From positions 124,001-188,000 of the forward strand of contig JAKOUW010000143.1 in the NCBI GenBank assembly GCA_029782365.1: a DNA stretch of 64,000 nucleotides, given 5' to 3'. This document shows positions 16,372 to 24,339 of this stretch, piece after piece. Position 1 is the first letter of the stretch. Each line of letters opens with the position of its first letter. The stretch is from Chloroflexota bacterium (GTDB lineage Bacteria; Chloroflexota; Anaerolineae; Anaerolineales; UBA4823). The notes beneath the pieces are model-generated. The model was given only the letters and a program-made list of their open reading frames with translations. It was not told the DNA's origin and ran no database searches. The position numbers and the translations under genes are program-made.

Positions 16372-16498
16372 GTAGGGGCGTGTCTCAGACACGCCCAATA
16401 AATCATCCCACGGCGCGCGGGCGGTTACATAGCGCGGCCGTTTCAACAAGGGCCACCTCTCTTTGGCCGCGCCGGGCAGGTCTGAGACCTGCCCCTAC
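16372..16498. repeat. REPIN-like inverted palindrome pair
   Basis: A left palindrome GGGCGTGTCT-C-AGACACGCCC (16376-16396) is preceded by GTAG. A right palindrome GGGCAGGTCT-G-AGACCTGCCC (16474-16494) is followed by CTAC. The two GTAGGGGC ends face each other as an inverted pair, as in REP doublets mobilised by RAYT transposases. The same GTAGGGGC/GCCCCTAC ends occur in the array beside the RAYT gene at 37 kb. The remaining parts of 16299-16723 hold no recognisable gene. Confidence 0.6.
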
Positions 16499-16723
16499 AA
16501 ATTCTCCAGGGCATTTCGTAAAAGGCCGCCATTTTTGGATGCGCACGCCTCCGTCGTACGGGCGCAGGGAAATTTTTCACCCGTCGAACGGCCGCGGCTC
16601 ATAATTGTAGAGAATGAGGAAATCAGAACGGGAGTCGATTGAGGGAAAATTGGCCGCCCCAGCAGCCCATTTTAGCGCGATACTGATTAAAATCCAAACC
16701 ACCGCATAAAAAAGGAGTTAGAA

Positions 16724-16942
16724 ATGACGGAAAGCGTGTACAAGATCATCGAGCTGGTTGGCGTCAGCTCCGAATCGTGGGAAAAGGCAGCCGCAGCCGC
16801 CGTGGAAACCGCGGCACTGAGCCTGAAAGACCTGCGCATCGCCGAGGTCACCGACCTGGATATGCAGATCGAAGAAGGCAAGGTCGTTACCTACCGGGCC
16901 AAGGTCAAGATTTCGTTTAAGTATCACAAAGAGAGCGACTGA
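16724..16942 (+). CDS. Dodecin (flavin-binding)
   Basis: A 72-residue dodecin: SVYKIIELVGVSSESWEKAA, then KDLRIAEVTDLDMQIEEGKV and YRAKVKISFKY, the beta-alpha-beta-beta fold that assembles into hollow dodecamers. The family stores or buffers FMN, riboflavin or CoA in the cytoplasm. Length and the conserved DL/EVTD region match. GGAG lies upstream of ATG 16724. It appears to be a single-gene unit. Confidence 0.92.
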   Translation: MTESVYKIIELVGVSSESWEKAAAAAVETAALSLKDLRIAEVTDLDMQIEEGKVVTYRAKVKISFKYHKESD

Positions 16943-17077
16943 GGGATAACACTGCGCGGCTGAGGGCGCGGCCGAACGGGCAGCCGCGCCCGACAGAGAC
17001 ACGGCCCCCCGCCGGGATAATATTTGTTCACTTTCCTGGCGCAGCCTGACAGGCGCGCCAAACTGGATATCCCAGCC

Positions 17078-18503
17078 TCACCGCTTGATCAGCGGGATCC
17101 ACAAAGTGAACAGCGGTATGATTATCGTGAGCGCCAGGGTGTTGTTGGCTGTTTCGATCTCTCTGGAGGTCGTGGACAGGCTGAAAACTGGCTGCAAGGT
17201 CTGAGGGACAGCGCCATAGCGCGGCGCCTGGAGCACCACCTGGATGACAATACCCTGGCATTTGGTTGGCAGATCGCCCAGGGTCCACTGTAAGCCTTTG
17301 GTCTGGCTGTCCGGATCCGGGCTGGAGAGCACAAAGGAAAGACCTGCAGGCAGCTTGGCCGAGAGGGCCACTCCGCCTGCCAGGACGCCGCCCTGGTTGC
17401 CCACCCAGAGGGTGGAGGTGAACACCTCACCCGGGCGCACAGTTTTCGCATCCGCCTGCACGTACACATCGGGATAGATCGAGCCCAGTGTGACATCGTC
17501 CAGCAAAGCCCAAACAGGCGCCCCGCCGGCCACCTGGTGCGTGCGAAAGGTTGCCGTGATTGTATTGCCAACCCAGGCGTCCAGGTCGAAAGAGAGATGT
17601 TCCCAGCTTAACGTCTCGGCAGTGGTTGAGTACACCATTTGGGTGCTGGTAATCGTTTGAAGCTCGACCGCAAAACCCGCGCCGTTCAAGGGCGATGCTC
17701 CGCCAAGCTGGTAAAAAAGAGAAAACGTTGGGCTGGTCATGGTCAGTGGGATCGTCAGAGATTGGCTGACAGCCGCGTCTCCAGTGAGATTGGCGGATAA
17801 TTGACGAGCGTATTGCAGTTCGCCGGGTTGATTGCCGGTAAATGATGGAACCACAACAAACCAGGCGGCGTGCGAGCATCCATCCGGTCCAACCGCCAGG
17901 TTCAACCAATACCCTAAAGAGGTCAATCGGAAGAGGTCAGGCGGGTTTGTCCGCTTCCGTCGGCGTTCATCGTATAAATTTCCGCCTGCCCGTCGCGATA
18001 GGATTGAAAGGCAATCTTCAACACGTCCGGAGCCCATGCTGGGCCGACATCGTCTTTCCCGTCAGCGGTTAACCTGGTTAACTGCGAGCCATCCAGATTG
18101 ACGGTGTAAATTTCATAATTGCCGTCTCGCTTGGAGGTGAAGGCCGCCTTCGTCGCGCCGCGGTTCATCCTGGGATCGACATCCGCAGCGGGGTTGTCCG
18201 TCAGGCGAATTTGATTGGAGCCGCTGTCGCTGGTGGTGTAAATTTCCCAATTGCCGTCCTGGAAAGATTGGTAAACGATCTTACTCCAGCTAAAGGGATA
18301 ATAATTGGGTGCTCCGGGGTCAAGCGGGGCCGTTGCCGCCGCGGCTGGCTGGGCCTCGAGATAAGGCGCAAGCCGGCGTAGTGAAGAGAAGGGGGTGGGA
18401 GTTTTATTTGAGCGGCGGCGCTGCCTGGCGCGTTGAACATCGCAAAAAGGATAGTTAAAAGGAACCATCTCAAAACGGTGGCACGGAGATGAATAGATGG
18501 CAT
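17078..18503 (-). pseudogene. Frameshifted secreted PD40/TolB-like repeat protein, C-terminal LWIPLIKR
   Basis: Three frames add up to one secreted protein. Frame one starts at 18503 with a signal peptide (VLRWFLLTILFAMFNAPGSA). The homologous text then continues in a second frame (ending 17923) after a CCCACCCCC run near 18395, with PD40 blades such as DGNWEIYTTSDSGSNQIRLT. At RLTSSD-stop the text continues in a third frame as RLTSLGYWLNLAVGPDG to the end at 17078. The junction falls in the recurring RLTS coding text, so a deletion between PD40 repeats is plausible. The C-terminal part has a jelly-roll-like and a DUF11-like domain and ends LWIPLIKR. Sequencing error cannot be excluded for the homopolymer shift. 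Confidence 0.65.
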
Positions 18504-18740
18504 TAGGTTTTCTCCTGGCGCTGAAAAGAAATAATAACCCCGGCAGCAGAATCTTATTCCATTTTCGAGCTTGTGATAATTACAACAAAATTGGATAATT
18601 CATTGTATACCCTCATGGCTTTTGCGTTTAATACCGCAGAGGGTATCTTGCGCATCCCCGGCAAACCCAACCGCTGGTATAAAATCTCCGCTGCTCGGTA
18701 GTCGGCGCAGCAGCACAATGGCAAGTATGATGCAGAAGCG

Positions 18741-18785
18741 AGCGTCAACTTTACACTTGACGCTTAGCGCCTTACGTTATATACT
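18741..18785 (+). promoter_or_regulatory. Promoter and operator of second higBA
   Basis: TTGACG (18757-18762), 17 bases, TATACT (18780-18785) form a good sigma70 promoter whose start point would fall on the higB start codon at 18792. An inverted repeat AGCGTCAA (18741-18748) / TTGACGCT (18757-18764) with an 8-base spacer overlaps the -35 box and is the likely HigA operator. Confidence 0.8.
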
Positions 18786-18791
18786 TATTTG

Positions 18792-19073
18792 GTGATCAAA
18801 TCCTTTAAAGATGCCGAGGCGGAAAAAATCTTCCAGCGAAATCGTTCCCGAAAGCTGCCCGCCGAAATCCAACAGGTTGCCTTGCGAAAATTGCGTATGT
18901 TGAGCAATGCAATCAATCTGAATGATTTGCGCATCCCACCTGCCAATCGCTTGGAAAAACTCAGCGGCAGCAGGGAAGGCCAATACAGTATCCGCATCAA
19001 CAATCAATGGCGGATCTGCTTCGAGTGGCGTGAAAACAACGCTTATGAAGTTGAAATCGTGGATTATCACTAG
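18792..19073 (+). CDS. higB: RelE/HigB-family toxin
   Basis: A 93-residue toxin of the plasmid-maintenance killer (HigB/RelE) type: IKSFKDAEAEKIFQRNRSRK, the loop LRIPPANRLEKLSGSREGQY and the core SIRINNQWRICFEW ending in VEIVDYH. The family cuts mRNA on the ribosome. GTG 18792 is preferred over TTG 18789 because it gives the family start MIKSF. With the -10 box ending six bases upstream, the message is probably leaderless. The cognate higA follows after 15 bases. Confidence 0.92.
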   Translation: MIKSFKDAEAEKIFQRNRSRKLPAEIQQVALRKLRMLSNAINLNDLRIPPANRLEKLSGSREGQYSIRINNQWRICFEWRENNAYEVEIVDYH

Positions 19074-19088
19074 AAAGATGGAGTTTCG

Positions 19089-19388
19089 ATGAGTGAAGAA
19101 AAACTGCCTCCTGTACATCCTGGCGAAGTGTTATTGGAAGAATTTTTGAAGCCGCTGGGGATGAGCCAGAGCCGCCTGGCGCTGGACATCGGCGTGCATC
19201 CGCGCCGGATCAATGAGATTGTGCTCGGCAAGCGCAGCATCAGCGCCGATACTGCCCTGCGCCTGGCGCGCTACTTTGGCAATTCACCGCAGTTCTGGCT
19301 GGGTCTGCAGATGGATTATGACCTGGACGTGGCTTCAGATGCGCTCGGCAGCCGGCTGGAGCGTGAAGTCAAAGCAATGCTGGTGTAA
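19089..19388 (+). CDS. higA: HigA/VapI antitoxin
   Basis: A 99-residue XRE antidote: PPVHPGEVLLEEFLKPLGMS, the helix-turn-helix QSRLALDIGVHPRRINEIV and the family end NSPQFWLGLQMDYDLDVA. It neutralises the HigB encoded 15 bases upstream and probably represses through the inverted repeat at 18741-18764. It is the same class as the orphan antitoxin at 5738-6031, so cross-talk is conceivable. Confidence 0.93.
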   Translation: MSEEKLPPVHPGEVLLEEFLKPLGMSQSRLALDIGVHPRRINEIVLGKRSISADTALRLARYFGNSPQFWLGLQMDYDLDVASDALGSRLEREVKAMLV

Positions 19389-19701
19389 ACAGCCCCTCCT
19401 CGCCACAGGCTGCGCATCTCGCCTGCCTTGTCCTACGGTATAGTTGCAGATAACTTATTGACCCAGAAGATTCAACTTTGGAAAACAGTCAGATAAGGTT
19501 TACTGTGTGCATGCAACTGGATGCAGACGCCTCATGCGATGACTTGTTTACCACTAAGGTTTGGAATTGTTACGATGTATCCCACACACCTGCGCCCGGA
19601 TTACCGCAAGATTATGCACGCCACGTCCGCTAGCAGGCAAATTGGCCCAGAGGCTGGTAGCGCTGCCTCCCAGCTTCTGTGCAATCATCCTGTTCAGTGC
19701 T
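19389..19701. other. Intergenic region without recognisable gene
   Basis: This is a 313-base gap between the convergent higBA and crtI genes. Short open frames exist on both strands but have no ribosome binding site or recognisable motif. A minus-strand stretch reading LNRMIAQKLGGSATSLWANL may be a fragment of an older gene. No terminator hairpin was found. Confidence 0.5.
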
Positions 19702-21183
19702 TCAGTGTTCACCCCAATCGCCCAGGATGCGCTCGGCGGCCTGGCGCCCGGAAACCATCGCCGTGGGGATGCCGGTGCCCGGGCGGGCGCTGGCCCCGGC
19801 GAAGTACAGGTTGCGGTACTGCGCATGCTGGAAATCGGGGCGGAAGTAGCCGAGCTGGGCCAGGTTGTGGCACAGGCCGTGGGTCGAGCCTTTCACCAGG
19901 TTGTAGCGCTTGCGCCAGGAAAGCGGGGTGAAGTTCACCTCGAACTTGATGTGCGCCGGCAGGTCGTCGATGCCCAGCAGGCGCAGGCGGCGGAACACCT
20001 GGCGGCGGGCTTCGTCGCGCAGCGCCGCCCAATCCTGCTCGCCGTCGGCGGACATATGCCCTACCGGCACGATGGCGGTCAGCGTGTCCTGCCCGGCGGG
20101 GGCCATCGAGGCCTCCAGGCGGGCCGGGGCATGCACGTACAGGCTGGGGTTGGCGGGTAGGCCGTGCTGGCGGATGATGCTGTCGAAGTTCTGGCGGTAA
20201 TCGTCAGCCAGGAAGAGCGTGTGCGGCGGCAGGGTGGGATAAGTCCGGTCCAACCCCCAGAAAAAGCTGATCACCGAGCAGGAGTACTGCTTGCGCTGCA
20301 GGGCGCGCGCCTGGCCGGAGGGCGGCAGCAGCTTTTCGTACACGTACGGCAGGTCGGCGTTGGCCAGCACGGCGTCGGCTGTCCACAGCCGGCCGTCCGC
20401 CACCACGCCGTGGACGGCCGTGCCGTTCACTGAGATGCGCTCGACGGCCGTGTCGTACACAAATTCCACCCCCGCCTGGCGCGCCAGCCCGGCCAGCGCT
20501 TCCACGATGCGGTACATGCCGCCGCGCGGGTACCACACGCCGTGCGCCAGCTCGGAATAAGGCATCAGCGAGAAGGTGGCCGGCGCTTCGAACGGGCTGA
20601 GTCCCATGTAGACGTCCTGGAAGGTGAAAGCGGCCTTGAGGCGCGGGCTGCGGAAATAGGCGCCCATGTTGGCGTAGTGGTTGGCCAGCGGCTTGACCTG
20701 GTAAAGCAGGGGCAGGTTGGCCAGGTTGAAGAAATCGGCGGGGTGGCGGAAATCGGGGCGCACCAGCTTCTGGATGCCCAGCTCGTAATGCCGCCCGCCT
20801 TCGTCCAGGTAGCGCAGCAAACCCTGGAAGCTGCCCGGCTCGATCGCCTCGAGCTGATCGCGCAGGGCTTTCAGGTCGGAGGTCAGCGCCAGTTGGCGCC
20901 CGTCGTCGAACACCAGGTGATAAGTGGGATCGACGCGCTGCAGGTCGAGCAGGGACAGGTCGGCGCCCAGGGCGTTGAGCTCGGCGGCGTACAGCAGGGG
21001 CATCACCAACAGCGTGGGGCCGGTGTCGAAGGTGTGGCCGTGCAGTTCCAGGCGGTCGCAGCGCCCGCCGGGGTGGTCGTTCTTTTCGAGGACCGTCACG
21101 CCCCAGCCGCGCCGCGCCAGGTGAACGGCGGCAGTCAGGCCGGCGATGCCCGCGCCGATGACCAGGGCGCGCTGCGCCTTCAC
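19702..21183 (-). CDS. crtI: Phytoene desaturase (CrtI family)
   Basis: A 493-residue FAD-dependent carotenoid desaturase or isomerase. The N-terminal dinucleotide-binding motif is VIGAGIAGLTAAVHLARRGW with VLEKNDHPGGRC. The C-terminal signature is LYFAGASARPGTGIPTAMVS. It desaturates phytoene at the membrane to coloured carotenoids. The frame is open further upstream, but GTG 21183 is chosen because it overlaps the crtB stop (GTGA) and the Rossmann motif begins six residues later. It is translationally coupled to crtB. Related desaturases acting on dehydrosqualene or other polyenes cannot be excluded. Confidence 0.9.
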   Translation of the reverse strand: MKAQRALVIGAGIAGLTAAVHLARRGWGVTVLEKNDHPGGRCDRLELHGHTFDTGPTLLVMPLLYAAELNALGADLSLLDLQRVDPTYHLVFDDGRQLALTSDLKALRDQLEAIEPGSFQGLLRYLDEGGRHYELGIQKLVRPDFRHPADFFNLANLPLLYQVKPLANHYANMGAYFRSPRLKAAFTFQDVYMGLSPFEAPATFSLMPYSELAHGVWYPRGGMYRIVEALAGLARQAGVEFVYDTAVERISVNGTAVHGVVADGRLWTADAVLANADLPYVYEKLLPPSGQARALQRKQYSCSVISFFWGLDRTYPTLPPHTLFLADDYRQNFDSIIRQHGLPANPSLYVHAPARLEASMAPAGQDTLTAIVPVGHMSADGEQDWAALRDEARRQVFRRLRLLGIDDLPAHIKFEVNFTPLSWRKRYNLVKGSTHGLCHNLAQLGYFRPDFQHAQYRNLYFAGASARPGTGIPTAMVSGRQAAERILGDWGEH

Positions 21184-22121
21184 CGCTTGCTCTCCAGCCG
21201 CCCCTCGGCCGGCAGGCCCGGGCGGGCAAAACCGTCCAGCGCCCAATTCACCAGCGAACCCAGCAGCGCCCGGCACATCCACAGGGCGGCCGGCAGGCTC
21301 TTGCGCTTGTACTGGCGGCGCAGGCAGAAACCGTCGCGCTCGATCACCGCCAGCACCCACTCGAAGCGCGCCACGTAGGCGTAGCCCGCCAGGCGGCAGC
21401 GCCAACTGCGCACCTGCGCCAGGCTCTGGCGGCCGGCGGCGAAATACAGGCGCGCCAGGCGCACCTGGCTGCGCACCCAGTCGCGCAGGTCCTGCTCCTG
21501 CAGGGACAGCGGCGCCAGGGCGTGCTGGCGTAGGGCTTCCACGGGAATGTTAAAATAGCCGGTTTCGCTGTCTTCGTACAGGTCGCGCAGCATGTGCGTG
21601 ATGTGCGCCGCGCTGACGGCCATATAGCGGTACTCATCGTGCGGCGAGGGGTCGTCGTGGCCGATAAAATAGTACAGCGCTTCGCTGACCGCCGCGGCCA
21701 GGCGGCGGGTGTAGGCGTTCAGCTCGGCCTGTGAGATGGTGCGGCCGCGCCGCCCGGCGTCGAAGGCCATCACCGCCATCATCTCGCGCAGGTAAACCTG
21801 CAGGCCGCTGTTCTCGTCCCGGTCGCTGCGCGCCAGGTCCAACAGCATCTGCTCTTCGGGGCAGGCTGCCGCCAGGGCAGCGCCGCTGGCACAGGCCTCC
21901 AACAGCGCCTGCTGGCGGCGCAGCAGGGCCAGCTTCTCGGACTGCTCGCCCTGCGGGGCGTCCAGCGCGTCGTCCAGCCAGCGGAAATAAGCGTAGGCGC
22001 GGAAAGCGTTTGCCCGCCGCGGCGCGTCGGCGAGCAGGCGGATGGTGGTGTAGGTTTGGCGGCTGGCGGCGCGGGTGATGCGCTCGGCCAGCGCCTGGCT
22101 TGTGGAAAGGGCTGCGTTCAT
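21180..22121 (-). CDS. crtB: Squalene/phytoene synthase
   Basis: A 313-residue head-to-head prenyl synthase. The two Asp-rich metal sites are DDALD at residues 50-54 and DLYED at 180-184 (HMLRDLYEDSETGYFNIP). It condenses two geranylgeranyl (or farnesyl) diphosphates. Pairing with the overlapping crtI favours phytoene. AGGTGA precedes ATG 22121. It is the first gene of a two-gene minus-strand operon; no clear promoter was picked in the gap to 22270. Confidence 0.9.
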   Translation of the reverse strand: MNAALSTSQALAERITRAASRQTYTTIRLLADAPRRANAFRAYAYFRWLDDALDAPQGEQSEKLALLRRQQALLEACASGAALAAACPEEQMLLDLARSDRDENSGLQVYLREMMAVMAFDAGRRGRTISQAELNAYTRRLAAAVSEALYYFIGHDDPSPHDEYRYMAVSAAHITHMLRDLYEDSETGYFNIPVEALRQHALAPLSLQEQDLRDWVRSQVRLARLYFAAGRQSLAQVRSWRCRLAGYAYVARFEWVLAVIERDGFCLRRQYKRKSLPAALWMCRALLGSLVNWALDGFARPGLPAEGRLESKR

Positions 22122-22269
22122 AGGTCACCTGAGGGGGCTGTCGTGTGTTTGTGCGTTTTAGTACATTCAGATTTTAATACGCATTTTCTACAGGCGGGTT
22201 GCGCGCGACAAAGGGCTGTAACGAAGTCGTAAAGCCCTGCGCCTATATACGAACAGAAAGTCGCTTCAT

Positions 22270-23589
22270 CTACCGCTGGAGCTGGGGCAGATACACATGG
22301 TAGCGCTCCGGCAGGTAGCGGATCAGGTTCGAGCCTGTGGCTTCAGGCGCAAAAGAGAACACGCCGAACACCAACCTGCCTTGCATATCTCGCACCAGCG
22401 GAATCGTTGGAAACGAATTTGTCACCGAGATTACACCTCCGCTGCCAAAAAATCCATCCAAAGCAGATCCGTCCGGCAAGTAGCGCACAAGGGAAGTGTC
22501 AGTCATACCATCTCCGAACACGACCAGTTCATCGCCTGGCTGAAAAACAGCATCCTGATAACGCATCATGTTACCCGGTTGTAGACAGCTATCGCAAAAG
22601 GAAGGATCTTTGCTGCCATCATCCAAGAACCGGGCTATAACAGGTGTGGACGCTGTGAGGTTTGGGTTTGAAAACGCACCTAACCCCAGAAAACGCCCAT
22701 CAGGAAGAGGGATTACCTTGCCGATCGCATAATTGTTGCTGGGTTTTTCATATGTGATCGAGCCATTAATGCCAAAGGTGTTATCCACTGAGCCATCTTC
22801 ATTCAAACGCAAGAAAAAGGAGCGTGCAAGATTCGATGAGTTGACAAAATCGCCGCAGATCAAGATTTTCTTATCGGCCTGCACCGCAATATCCAAAACG
22901 TTTTGCTGTTGTTCAGAGCTGAGCATCAACTGCTTCAAACCATTATCTGCAAAGTCCGGATCTCGTCTGCCATCCGGCAGGAAACGCAGGGTGGCAATTT
23001 CATTGACCACAACGCCTGCCATGAGGATTTTTTTATCCGGCTGTACGGCCAATACCTGGGGTGATTTGCTTCCGGCGCGCAGGTTGGCATTCACCACACC
23101 AGCACTGCCAAATCCGGTGTCCAGGCTGCCATCAGGCAGGTAGCGCGCCAAACCGAAATCGCCCAAAGTGATATTTGTGACCGCCATTCCCATCACCAAC
23201 CAGGCGCCATCCGCTTGAGGGATTGTCTTAAAGGCGGAAACCAGGTTGGCGATTGTTGCGGTCATCACCCCATTCACGCCGAAACTGCTGTCCAGGTCGC
23301 CGTTCTGCAAGATGTGCGCCAGGGACAAGGTGGCTTTTCCCTGGTTTACACCCACCCCAGCGAGGCGCAGACTGCCATTTGGCTCCGGTAGGATATTGCA
23401 GCCGGAAACGCAAAAATAAGTTGGCAGACTTGCCACGCCGTTGACGCCAAAGCTGGCGTCAATTGTCACCGGCAGGACAGTGTGCGCAGCCTGGGGCGCC
23501 GCTGAGGCGCGCAGACCAAATCCGCCGGTCAGCGCCAATGCCAGCGCCAACCAGGCGATGAAGATCACTCGCAGGCGAAATGTATTCAT
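22270..23589 (-). CDS. Secreted delta-60 repeat protein with C-terminal HVYLPQLQR
   Basis: A 439-residue protein with a signal peptide (IFIAWLALALALTGGFGLRA). About seven delta-60 repeats of roughly 50 residues follow, of the type FGLARYLPDGSLDTGFGSAG with VQPDKKILMAG. Two cysteines (CVSGC) lie in the first repeat. It ends exactly HVYLPQLQR. GGAGG precedes the start, and a -10-like TATAAT lies on this strand at 23670-23665. The role of delta-60 proteins is unknown; extracellular location is inferred from the signal peptide. Confidence 0.85.
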   Translation of the reverse strand: MNTFRLRVIFIAWLALALALTGGFGLRASAAPQAAHTVLPVTIDASFGVNGVASLPTYFCVSGCNILPEPNGSLRLAGVGVNQGKATLSLAHILQNGDLDSSFGVNGVMTATIANLVSAFKTIPQADGAWLVMGMAVTNITLGDFGLARYLPDGSLDTGFGSAGVVNANLRAGSKSPQVLAVQPDKKILMAGVVVNEIATLRFLPDGRRDPDFADNGLKQLMLSSEQQQNVLDIAVQADKKILICGDFVNSSNLARSFFLRLNEDGSVDNTFGINGSITYEKPSNNYAIGKVIPLPDGRFLGLGAFSNPNLTASTPVIARFLDDGSKDPSFCDSCLQPGNMMRYQDAVFQPGDELVVFGDGMTDTSLVRYLPDGSALDGFFGSGGVISVTNSFPTIPLVRDMQGRLVFGVFSFAPEATGSNLIRYLPERYHVYLPQLQR

Positions 23590-23750
23590 TTGATACCTCC
23601 AGATGGGTTGTGACTGCTCGGAAATCCCCGCGCTGTTTTTCCAGAAGATGATCGTGCTGAATTAATTATATATCAGAAGGCGCGGTAGAATCGAGAATTG
23701 AAGTTGTTTCGCACGCCAAGGCGCAACCAATGGATAGAAGGACAAACCCT

Positions 23751-24194
23751 ATGGTCACCATCTATTTCTATAAGGAAACCGAAGAGCCCTACGGCTGTTT
23801 CTCCAATTTCTCCGACCACGCGGTATTCATGAAAGGGATTATCTGGCGCACCGCCGAGCATTATTTCCAGGCGCAAAAGTTCGCCGGCGCGCCCCTGGAA
23901 GAAGAAGTGCGCCGCTGTCAGACACCAGCGAAGGCCAAGAAATTTGCAAATAAGCACCTGTACCCACATGCCTGGCACCAGGTCAAGGATGGTGTGATGC
24001 TTGATGCGCTGCGCGCTAAGTTCAGCCAGCACCCCGACCTGAAAGAGCTTCTGCTCTCAACCGGCAACGCCTTGCTGGTGGAAAACGCCCCGCGTGACAA
24101 TTATTGGGGCGCCGGCAGTGACGGCCGCGGCCGCAACCAGCTCGGCAAACTGCTGATGCAGGTGCGCGATGAGCTCAGGCCTCCGGCGAGCTGA
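23751..24194 (+). CDS. NADAR-family protein (YbiA-like)
   Basis: A 147-residue NADAR (DUF1768) protein. The family blocks visible are YGCFSNFSDHAVF, WRTAEHYFQAQKF and the C-terminal VENAPRDNYWGAGSDGRGRN with LGKLLMQVR. Family members hydrolyse N-glycosidic bonds: some remove ADP-ribose from guanine in DNA, and YbiA-type members act on riboflavin-pathway intermediates. Which applies here cannot be told. ATG 23751 follows AGAAGGA by eight bases; ATG 23730 is a longer alternative. It stands alone between two secreted-protein genes, with no DarT-like partner nearby. Confidence 0.88.
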   Translation: MVTIYFYKETEEPYGCFSNFSDHAVFMKGIIWRTAEHYFQAQKFAGAPLEEEVRRCQTPAKAKKFANKHLYPHAWHQVKDGVMLDALRAKFSQHPDLKELLLSTGNALLVENAPRDNYWGAGSDGRGRNQLGKLLMQVRDELRPPAS

Positions 24195-24339
24195 TGGTTT
24201 CTTGTCACCACAGGAGTGGTTCTTATTTCGCGCAATGAAGGCAAAATACATATTTCCACCAATATGGTTATAATCATCCAGATCATAGACGGGACACGCC
24301 TGCTCAACTTTCTTCGCCCCGTCATGAAAAGGATCATTT

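Noticed and set aside
18554..18748. 64-codon minus-strand open frame before the second higBA
   Set aside because: No ribosome binding site or family resemblance, and it runs into the higBA promoter/operator.
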